From contig VXOG01000027.1 of the NCBI GenBank assembly GCA_009840165.1, positions 1-34,474 on the forward strand: a DNA stretch of 34,474 nt, written 5' to 3'. The position numbers were made by a program, and so were the translations under genes. The notes beneath the pieces were generated by a model. It had not been told where the DNA came from, did not search any database, and worked only from the letters and a program-made list of their open reading frames with translations. The stretch comes from Chloroflexota bacterium. GTDB lineage: Bacteria; Chloroflexota; Dehalococcoidia; Lucifugimonadales; UBA3495. Of the stretch, positions 13,938-20,478 are shown piece after piece. Position 1 is the stretch's first letter; the number at the start of each line of letters is the position of its first letter.

Positions 13938-14299
13938 CGCCTGATGATCACATCCAAACCGTAGCATCCTGTTTACGGGCTGCCAGGCAAATGTTTGCTG
14001 ATGGCGAAAACTTGCTAGCGTCGGAAATGATGTGGGGTGCGGCAATCCATTCGGTCAACGCTGTGGCAATGCTGCGAGAGTGGGATCATGGGAAGTATAG
14101 CCACAAAAGTAACGTGGTTGAGCGCCTGTCAATTCAATACAATGAGCGAAGCTTGGCCGAAGGATTTTGGACCGCCCGCCACCGGCTGCATCCCAATTTT
14201 GACAAAGGCTTTCTCACCAGTGATCAGTTGGGTAACTACCGCCAGGACGTGCAACGTTTCGTTGGTCGGATGCTGGAAATTGCCGATAGTCTGAGGTGA
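13934..14299 (+). CDS. HEPN/PaREP1-like helical protein B
   Basis: A 121-residue protein parallel to its upstream neighbour: DGENLLASEMMWGAAIHSVNAVAMLREWDHGKYSHKSNVVERLS fits the same small helical pattern, then LHPNFDKGFLTSDQL and a C-terminal helix. It starts with GTG inside the stop of gene A (GTGA overlap), and its own stop lies within a second GTGA just before the next gene. This gives strict translational coupling along the three genes. The two proteins are probably related and may form a heterodimer. Function is unknown. Confidence 0.6.
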   Translation: MTPDDHIQTVASCLRAARQMFADGENLLASEMMWGAAIHSVNAVAMLREWDHGKYSHKSNVVERLSIQYNERSLAEGFWTARHRLHPNFDKGFLTSDQLGNYRQDVQRFVGRMLEIADSLR

Positions 14300-14301
14300 A
14301 T

Positions 14302-15276
14302 ATGATTGAAGAGCATGACCGTATCGTACTAACCGAGGATTTGCTGGAGCACGGTTTGAAAGCGGGTAAGACTGGCACGGTGGTTCACATTTACCCGCAA
14401 GGCGTGGCCTACGAGGTAGAGTTTTTCTCTCCGGCCGGCAACACTGTCGCTGTTGCCACCGTGGAGAATTATCAGGCTCGACCGGCCCGCCCGGACGAGG
14501 TTGAACCGTTGACGGTTGATTACAACTGGGTGCAAGACGGTATCGCCGTTCTCACGCTGACCAACTCGAAAAAGCGCAACGTGTTGTCATCGCGCACCCT
14601 GGCAGCGTTGGAAGAGTGGCTGGGTTGGATTGCGAAAGATCCCGAAGCCCGCGTGGTGGTTATACGCTCAGAGGGGCCGGTGTTCAGCTCGGGGCATGAC
14701 CTGAACGAGCTGGTCAATGGGGAGGCCGAGGACTACACCGCCGTTTTTGATGCCTGTACCCGCGTCATGGAGGGGATACGGCTGTTGCCCAAGCCCGTCA
14801 TCGCCCAGGTGCAGGGGCTGGCTACCGCCGCCGGGTGTCAGTTGGTCGCCACCTGCGACATCGCTGTGTCAGCAGACACCGCCGCGTTTGCCACGCCGGG
14901 CGTGCAGATTGGCCTGTTCTGCACCACGCCGGGAGTTGCCGTCGCGCGCTCCGTGATGCCCAAGAAGGCCATGGAGATGCTGCTGACCGGCCGGCCCATA
15001 TCGGCGCAGGAAGCGTTGGAGTTCGGGCTGATCAGCCGCATCACGCCGGCGGACGAGCTGGAAGAGCAGGTGATGGACCTGGCCAGGCAGATCGCGTCGG
15101 CAAGCGCGCAGACCCTGGCGCTGGGCAAGGCAGCCTTCTACAAGCAAATTGAAATGGATCGCCCGTCGGCCTACCAGTTCGCGGGCAAGGTTATGGTGGA
15201 CAACCTGCTGGAAGAGGATGCACATGAGGGCATCACGGCGTTCCTGGAAAAGCGCAAGCCCGTTTGGACGACCTGA
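14302..15276 (+). CDS. DUF4926-enoyl-CoA hydratase/isomerase fusion
   Basis: A 324-residue protein. Residues 1-62 match DUF4926, normally a free-standing protein of about 70 residues (EHDRIVLTEDLLEHGLKAGKTGTVVHIY, then YEVEF). Residues about 72-324 are a crotonase-fold enzyme closest in pattern to ECHDC3-type proteins (SSGHDLNEL oxyanion loop, GLATAAGCQLVATCDIAV, ATPGVQIGLFCTTPGVAV). The two glutamates used by enoyl-CoA hydratases align with Gln180 and Gly200, so classical hydration is doubtful. The ATG at 14302 has GAGGTG at good spacing; a GTG at 14296 overlapping the preceding stop is an alternative. The fusion and the coupled HEPN-like genes are unusual. Confidence 0.85.
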   Translation: MIEEHDRIVLTEDLLEHGLKAGKTGTVVHIYPQGVAYEVEFFSPAGNTVAVATVENYQARPARPDEVEPLTVDYNWVQDGIAVLTLTNSKKRNVLSSRTLAALEEWLGWIAKDPEARVVVIRSEGPVFSSGHDLNELVNGEAEDYTAVFDACTRVMEGIRLLPKPVIAQVQGLATAAGCQLVATCDIAVSADTAAFATPGVQIGLFCTTPGVAVARSVMPKKAMEMLLTGRPISAQEALEFGLISRITPADELEEQVMDLARQIASASAQTLALGKAAFYKQIEMDRPSAYQFAGKVMVDNLLEEDAHEGITAFLEKRKPVWTT

Positions 15277-15283
15277 CCTTTGC

Positions 15284-15329
15284 CCGTCATTCCGGCGAAA
15301 GCGGGAATGACGGTAGGGGTGGGAATGAC
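15284..15329. repeat. Dispersed palindromic repeat, family 1
   Basis: CCCGTCATTCC.GCGAAAGC.GGAATGACGGT is an inverted repeat carrying both TGACGG-type ends, followed by a partial direct copy (GGGAATGACG). It is the most complete copy of the element in the window and fills the gap before the DinB-like gene. Confidence 0.8.
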
Positions 15330-15343
15330 GAAATGCGGAGGCG

Positions 15344-15865
15344 ATGATGGCGTTGCAGGAATTTATCAAGGAATCTTTTGATAGCAACTGGGATTGGTTG
15401 GTTCGCTACGTGGACGGGCTGACCCAGGACGAAATCGAGTTCACACCCAACGAGCAGTGCCATTCCATAGGGTTTATCGTCTGGCACTATGGGCGCGCGT
15501 TGGATATGTGGGTGCAGTCGCTGGCCAAGCAGGACACCCAGCTGTACGAGCGGGAGTGGGCCGAGCGTCTCGGCTTCGCGCCGGAGCCGATGAACGTGGG
15601 TTTCGGCTACACCGTCGAGGACCTGACCAACTGGAAATGCCCCGACAAAGCCGTCTTGATGGAGTACGCCGACGCTGCCCGCAACAACCTGCTGGAGTTC
15701 CTCGCCCAGCACGACGACGATTCCCTGGTCAACACCACCATGACTAACCGGCGTGGCGAAACCATCGCCCTCGCCGATATGTTCCGTCTGCTCATCTGGG
15801 AGGTGAACCAGCACGGCGGCCAGGCCGGCTATCTGCGGGGGATGCAGCGGGGGTTGAATCAGTAG
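15344..15865 (+). CDS. DinB-family four-helix protein
   Basis: A 173-residue protein of the DinB/YfiT-like superfamily, a four-helix bundle that usually binds a divalent metal through three histidines. His48 (FIVWHYGRALDMW) and His157 (NQHGGQAGYLRG) are visible, while the residue four before His157 is Glu153 rather than His. These proteins act as metal-dependent thiol transferases (bacillithiol, mycothiol) or hydrolases; the substrate here is unknown. GGAGG precedes a double ATG (15344 and 15347). The helicase gene begins 2 bases after the stop, possibly by chance co-orientation. Confidence 0.8.
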   Translation: MMALQEFIKESFDSNWDWLVRYVDGLTQDEIEFTPNEQCHSIGFIVWHYGRALDMWVQSLAKQDTQLYEREWAERLGFAPEPMNVGFGYTVEDLTNWKCPDKAVLMEYADAARNNLLEFLAQHDDDSLVNTTMTNRRGETIALADMFRLLIWEVNQHGGQAGYLRGMQRGLNQ

Positions 15866-15867
15866 GA

Positions 15868-17634
15868 ATGGCAATTCCTATGATTAGGCTGCGCCCCTAC
15901 CAACAGGAGTTGTTGGAGAAGTCCCAGGCCGCCCTCGCTCTTGACGGAGCGAGGGTAATGACGCAGTTGCCCACCGGCGGCGGCAAAACGGAGATTGCCG
16001 GAGCGCTATTGAAGGAATTCCTCGTTGACGGACGCAAGGCAGTCTGGCTGACGCATCGGGAAGAACTGGCCAATCAGACAGAGGAACGGTTGTCGCCAAA
16101 CTGGTCAGTGTCTGCAATGAGCGGCACTGACAGTTGGAGCCCACGCCGGCCAGCGCCTCGTATTGTCAACGGCGTCGTTATCCTCAAAGCCCAGACCGTG
16201 AGCCGGCGTAACAAAGATTCGGCAGTAGTGTGGGATAACTATAGCCCCGACGATTTGCTTGTCATTGATGAAGCGCACCATGCCCCGGCTACCGGCTGGG
16301 AACGGGCTATAAAGCAATGGCCGGGCAAGGTTTGGGGTCTCACCGCCACACCATGGCGATTGACACAACGGGAAGGTTTTGACCACCTGTTCCACGTGTT
16401 AGTTACAGGGCAGCAGACATCCGAAATGCAGGAAAATGGGTTCCTGGCGCGTTCACGCATATTCGCGCCAACGCCGGATGACAGGATCAAGGGTGGTGAA
16501 GTCGGTCAGCTAGGCGATTTCACGGAAGGTGGCATTGAACGGGCAAATGAGCAACTGGTGATGACGACTCTAGCCGTTAATTTCTGGCGAAATTTGGCCG
16601 AGGGCAGGCAAACCGTCGCCTATGCTGTTTCCAAAGGACATGCCGCCAATCTCGTGCGAGCGTTTAGAGATTGGGGAATCTCAGCATCGTCCATACTTTC
16701 CGATACGCCGCAGGATGAGCGGGAACAGGCGATAGAGGATTTCAAAAATGGCAACCTCACAGTCCTCGTGAACGTAGCCGTAGCCACAGAGGGCTTCGAC
16801 CTGCCCGACGCATCTTGCGTGATGATAACACGCCCCACCAAGAGCCTTGCCCTGTATCTGCAGATGGTGGGCCGGGGCTTGCGCCCCAAAGATGATGGCG
16901 GTGACTGCCTCATCTTGGACTTGGCAAGCAACGCCGAAGAACATGGATTGCCTGAAGACTATCGTGAATGGTCCCTAATCGCCCGTGGCAATCCGGCACC
17001 CGGCGACCCGCCGGTGCGCTACTGCCACGAATGCAACTTTATGGCACATCCCGCGCACCACAAGTGCCCGAAGTGCAACGCGGATTTGGGAAAACCTTGT
17101 CGGCTTTGCGGTAAATTCCGACCTTGGAGCCGGTGGACCGTTGACTGCCCGGTAGAGCATGAAGAGGTGTGCGACCGTTGTCATGACGATGCTCACGCCA
17201 AGATCGGCGTGGGGAGGTACGACCCCAAGTTGGACAGCAAATTCTATTCGGAACGAGCCTCCGAATTTCATAAACAAGGACATTTGGAAGCCGCCCTTGC
17301 AGACTACTACGCTGCGATCCACATAGAGAAGACACGCCGTACCGACAGCTTTCAATTGGCGTTGCTGTACATCTCTCGTGCCCGGATTTACTTTGAGTTA
17401 GATCACGACAAAATAGAACTGGCCGAAAGCGATTTCGAGGAGGTCGCAAAAATCGCCCATGAACACAGAGAACGAAATGTTGACTTTTACTATATGTTGC
17501 CAAAGGCGGCAATTTATGAAGAGCGACACAGGATGTACAAAGATCTTGGCTGGGATGAGAAAGCGGAATGTGCTCGTCGTAAAATGCAAGAGATAAGCGA
17601 TTTGTGGAACAAATCCCGTTCGACGGAAAGATGA
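15868..17634 (+). CDS. SF2 helicase with C-terminal zinc-binding region and TPR-like tail
   Basis: A 588-residue protein. Helicase motifs: Q/I region PYQQELL (10-15), Walker A PTGGGKT (35-41), DEAH (134-137), TATPWR (159-164), ATEGFDLP and motif VI QMVGRGLRP (332-340). Four cysteine pairs follow (C386/C389, C400/C403, C411/C414, C435/C438), indicating zinc ribbons. The final 130 residues are helical and resemble tetratricopeptide repeats (AALADYYAAIH, ALLYISRARIYFELD). It is probably an ATP-dependent nucleic-acid translocase. The architecture and the adjoining VapBC pair would fit a defence or repair function, but no nuclease domain is present. An alternative ATG lies at 15880. Base composition is slightly less GC-rich than that of neighbouring metabolic genes. 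Confidence 0.85.
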   Translation: MAIPMIRLRPYQQELLEKSQAALALDGARVMTQLPTGGGKTEIAGALLKEFLVDGRKAVWLTHREELANQTEERLSPNWSVSAMSGTDSWSPRRPAPRIVNGVVILKAQTVSRRNKDSAVVWDNYSPDDLLVIDEAHHAPATGWERAIKQWPGKVWGLTATPWRLTQREGFDHLFHVLVTGQQTSEMQENGFLARSRIFAPTPDDRIKGGEVGQLGDFTEGGIERANEQLVMTTLAVNFWRNLAEGRQTVAYAVSKGHAANLVRAFRDWGISASSILSDTPQDEREQAIEDFKNGNLTVLVNVAVATEGFDLPDASCVMITRPTKSLALYLQMVGRGLRPKDDGGDCLILDLASNAEEHGLPEDYREWSLIARGNPAPGDPPVRYCHECNFMAHPAHHKCPKCNADLGKPCRLCGKFRPWSRWTVDCPVEHEEVCDRCHDDAHAKIGVGRYDPKLDSKFYSERASEFHKQGHLEAALADYYAAIHIEKTRRTDSFQLALLYISRARIYFELDHDKIELAESDFEEVAKIAHEHRERNVDFYYMLPKAAIYEERHRMYKDLGWDEKAECARRKMQEISDLWNKSRSTER

Positions 17635-17707
17635 CGTTGGGAATCACCATCATGCCCCGCAACCGTGGTCATGTAGAATGGACTCAACCCGTGTCGGGAG
17701 AGAGGAA

Positions 17708-17992
17708 ATGAAAGAGGAAAAGAGAATCGATCTCAGAGGCACCGTCAAGGGCCAGACCATAGTGCTGGACGAACCTATAGACCTCCCCGATGGCGAGCGG
17801 GTGGAGGTAGTAGTTTTGTGGCCGGAGATAGTCCCCATAAAGCTCACGCCCGAGGAGTTGGAGATTGCGATAGCCGAGTACGAAGAGCGGTGCAAAGACC
17901 CGTGGTACCGTGCACTCCACCCGACCCCGCCTACCGGCAACGTAGTTACTAACGAGATGGTCAACAGAATCCGAGAAACTATAGGGTTTTAA
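17708..17992 (+). CDS. VapB-like antitoxin
   Basis: A 94-residue protein with an N-terminal beta segment of the form RGTVKGQTIVLDEPIDLPDG followed by ERVEVVVL, matching DUF104/AbrB-like antitoxin N-termini, and an acidic helical C-terminus (TPEELEIAIAEYEER) suited to wrap a toxin. The start at 17708 is chosen over 17678 because GAGAGG lies directly upstream and a candidate -10 (TAGAAT, 17674-17679) would start the transcript near 17686, after the upstream ATG. The toxin gene starts 3 bases after its stop. It probably represses its own operon. Confidence 0.7.
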   Translation: MKEEKRIDLRGTVKGQTIVLDEPIDLPDGERVEVVVLWPEIVPIKLTPEELEIAIAEYEERCKDPWYRALHPTPPTGNVVTNEMVNRIRETIGF

Positions 17993-17995
17993 GCT

Positions 17996-18424
17996 GTGCC
18001 GTCTCTGCTGGACATAAACGTCCTCGTGGCTTTGCTTGATATGATGCATTTACACCACGCAAGGTCATATGCTTGGTTCAGGTACAATAGAGCGGACGGA
18101 TGGTTGACTTGTCCGTTAACGCAAAACGGCTGTATCCGCATCCTGTCCCAACCGCGGTACCAGCACCCCATGAGCGTAGCTACCGCTACTGAACAGTTGC
18201 AGGTAGCGGTGTCATTAGGACGTCACCAGTTCATCCCTGATGACATCAGCCTGCTCGACCACACTCGGGTAAGGACCCCGCGTATAATGGGGCATCGCCA
18301 GATAACGGATGTGTACCTGCTCGCCCTAGCCGTGGCCCACGACGCCCGGCTGGTTACTCTGGATACCCGAATCTCCCTGTCCGCCGTTCCCGGCGCTACT
18401 GAAAGCCACCTGGTTGTGATTTAG
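17996..18424 (+). CDS. VapC-like PIN-domain toxin
   Basis: A 142-residue PIN-domain RNase with a GTG start. The metal-binding acids are visible at the N-terminus (LLDINVLVALLD, Asp6), in ITDVYLLALAVAHDARLVTLD (Asp near 105) and at the following TLD. The second acidic position of the family (in LT-E/Q-NG) is Gln here. The block PLTQNGCIRILSQPRY belongs to the VapC subgroup found in many actinobacteria and Chloroflexota. The toxin cleaves RNA and is neutralised by the protein encoded 3 bases upstream. Active-site completeness should be judged against homologues, since Gln at that position also occurs in the family. Confidence 0.8.
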   Translation: MPSLLDINVLVALLDMMHLHHARSYAWFRYNRADGWLTCPLTQNGCIRILSQPRYQHPMSVATATEQLQVAVSLGRHQFIPDDISLLDHTRVRTPRIMGHRQITDVYLLALAVAHDARLVTLDTRISLSAVPGATESHLVVI

Positions 18425-18478
18425 ATTTCTCTCGCAACAGCCCTACACTGGCCTGCCTCACACTCTGGAGGTCGAATT

Positions 18479-19663
18479 ATGCCCGCCAGCAGCCTGCAAT
18501 ACCGCTACGACCCGTTGCACCAGGACATTGTGTGCTCGGAGACTGCCATTAACCACCTGCCGGCCGTGGTGGACAGTTTGGGCGGCAGCCGCGCCATGAT
18601 CACGTGCGGCCCTACCATTCTGGCCGCGTGCGACGTGGTGCCGCGCGTGCAGGAGGCGCTGGGCTCTCGATACGTGGGGACGTACTCCGGCGTCTCGCCT
18701 CATTCGCCCGTAGATACGGTCGAGGCCGGCGCGGCAATGGCCGAGGAGGCCCAGCCCGACGTGTTCATCAGCGTCGGCGGCGGCAGCACTCACGACACCA
18801 CCAAGGCCATCGCGACCCTGCTGGCCGAGGGCGGCGACATCCGCGACTACGCGATCATTTTCGAGCCGCCCGACAAGATCATCGTCCCGCCCACGCCGTC
18901 GCCCAAGCTGCCCATCATCAGCGTGCCCACCACCATGGGCTGTGCCGAATTCAGTCGCGGCGGAGGCGGCATCACGGATCACCAGCAGGGACGTAAGTTG
19001 AGCATCGCCGGCGACGGCGTTACCCACCGAACCGTCGTGATAGACGGGCAGGCGCTGGCCACCACACCGCTACGGATCCTGGTGTCCACCGCCATCGGGC
19101 AGCTCCGCATCGCCATCGAGACGGTTTATTCCACCGGGCGCAACCCCATCGGCGACGGCATGGCCCTGCACGCCATCCGGTTGCTGTTTGAGAACTTGCC
19201 GCGCTGCAAGGACGGCGACATCGACACGCTGCTGACCACCAAGACTGCCTGCGCCATGGCGTCGTTGGCATCGTTTGGTGGATTGGGACTGAACACCGCG
19301 ACGTGCCACCACGTGGGTGGGCTGTACGACGTGCCTCATGGGGAAGCCAACGCCATCCTGCTGCCCCACACCATGCGCTACAATCTGGACGCCTGCGCCG
19401 ACCGGCAGCGCATGATCGCCGAGGCCATCGGCGTCGCCAACTCGACGATGACCGACGAGGAAGCCGGCCTGGCCGCCGCCGACGCGGTGGACGAGCTGTG
19501 CCGGGAGCTGGAGCTGCCCCGCACGCTGCGCGAGGTGGGCGTCCCCGAGGACGGGCTGGAATACATCGCCACGGCGACGCTCAAGGACCGCAGCCTGAGC
19601 ACCAACCCGAAGCCCGTCATAGATGCTGGCCCAATTATGGAGGTGCTGCGGGCGGCTTACTGA
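18479..19663 (+). CDS. Iron-type alcohol dehydrogenase/maleylacetate reductase homologue with altered metal site
   Basis: A 394-residue group III (iron-containing) ADH fold: GGGST (100-104) binds NAD(P), VPTTMGCAEFS corresponds to the P-T-T-x-G-T-x-S block, and HHVGGLYDVPHGEANAILLPH contains the two C-terminal metal histidines (about 278 and 287). The helix that normally reads STGMDALTHAIE reads STAIGQLRIAIE, so the metal-ligand Asp and first His are Gly207 and Ile211. Two of four ligands are therefore missing, and activity by the usual mechanism is uncertain. A GGAGG site precedes the ATG. Its 3' end overlaps the convergent gene by 7 bases. Confidence 0.85.
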   Translation: MPASSLQYRYDPLHQDIVCSETAINHLPAVVDSLGGSRAMITCGPTILAACDVVPRVQEALGSRYVGTYSGVSPHSPVDTVEAGAAMAEEAQPDVFISVGGGSTHDTTKAIATLLAEGGDIRDYAIIFEPPDKIIVPPTPSPKLPIISVPTTMGCAEFSRGGGGITDHQQGRKLSIAGDGVTHRTVVIDGQALATTPLRILVSTAIGQLRIAIETVYSTGRNPIGDGMALHAIRLLFENLPRCKDGDIDTLLTTKTACAMASLASFGGLGLNTATCHHVGGLYDVPHGEANAILLPHTMRYNLDACADRQRMIAEAIGVANSTMTDEEAGLAAADAVDELCRELELPRTLREVGVPEDGLEYIATATLKDRSLSTNPKPVIDAGPIMEVLRAAY

Positions 19664-20430
19664 GTCTGAGGGGAGGAGTTGCCAAAAATCCGCTCGCTCA
19701 ACTGGTCCGCTGGAACTTTTACGTACACCACGTCGGCTGCGTTAGCGCGCGCTTGGTCACGCTGATCAATCCAATAGCCCGAGACTATGGCGATTGTGTC
19801 CGTACCAAAGACTGCGGCCAAGGCATCGGCAGTCTCCCTGGCACGCTGGATGTCATGAGCGTCAATAGTCGCTGACACTTCTACCGCGATCCAGATCGTA
19901 GCGGGATCGCCGCGGCGCTGTGCGCGCAGCACTAAGTCGGTTTCGGTAATTCGCTCTTCCTGCTCTGCGGTGATGATACCGCTCTGGTAAGCCTCGTCAA
20001 CCGGTCGGGCGAGGTCAGGCGTAGGTTCCAGCAACTGGCTTTGCATTATCTCCGGGCGTCTCAGCCGCAAATCTTGGCTGAGTCTGGCTCGCGCTCTGCG
20101 GTGGAGTTTCACCTCCAAATCACTGCCGATGAGGTATCTCACGCCATTTTTGACGTCGGCCATGTCGGTCTTCAACTCGGCGACGTCAGCCTTGACTTCA
20201 ACCATGTCGGATTTCAGCGCAGCGACGTCGGATTTCAGCGCAGCGATGTCGATTTTCATCTCGGCGACGTCTTTCTCGATAGCGTCCAGGCGGGCCGGCA
20301 TACCTAGGAACTCGTTGGTAAGCATGGCTCGCAGCAACATCTGCTGGGCCGCCGGGTTCGCCTCCAGCTCAGCGAGGATGCGCGCTACCAGCGATGCCGG
20401 GTCTAATTGCGTTGTCGTTTCAATCGCCAT
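19657..20430 (-). CDS. Coiled-coil protein with PD-(D/E)XK-like C-terminal domain
   Basis: A 257-residue protein. The N-terminus (1-45) is helical. Residues about 50-95 are a regular heptad coiled coil made of repeated D(I/V/M)AALKSD and V(A/E)ELK units. The C-terminal half contains TDLVLRAQRRGDPATIWIAVEVSAT and a later DVVYVKVPADQ, resembling restriction-like folds of DUF3782-type proteins (Asp...Glu-Val-Ser). Such proteins are common in Cyanobacteria and Chloroflexota, with unknown roles. An extended -10 element ends 6 bases before the ATG and no ribosome-binding site is visible, so the transcript may be leaderless. Confidence 0.7.
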   Translation of the reverse strand: MAIETTTQLDPASLVARILAELEANPAAQQMLLRAMLTNEFLGMPARLDAIEKDVAEMKIDIAALKSDVAALKSDMVEVKADVAELKTDMADVKNGVRYLIGSDLEVKLHRRARARLSQDLRLRRPEIMQSQLLEPTPDLARPVDEAYQSGIITAEQEERITETDLVLRAQRRGDPATIWIAVEVSATIDAHDIQRARETADALAAVFGTDTIAIVSGYWIDQRDQARANAADVVYVKVPADQLSERIFGNSSPQTQ

Positions 20431-20436
20431 GATTTG

Positions 20437-20445
20437 ATTCTATCA
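20437..20445 (-). promoter_or_regulatory. Extended -10 giving a probable leaderless transcript
   Basis: The minus strand reads TGATAGAAT, then 6 bases, then ATG. The expected transcription start coincides with the A of the start codon at 20430. This mirrors the panB arrangement (TGATACAAT, 9 bases, ATG). Confidence 0.5.
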
Positions 20446-20478
20446 CTATGAACGGCGATTATCCTCAACCTTCTAAAT

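Noticed and set aside
17996..18424. Claim that the VapC toxin is inactive because Gln replaces Glu
   Set aside because: Gln also seems to occur at this position in the subgroup, so inactivity cannot be asserted from sequence alone.
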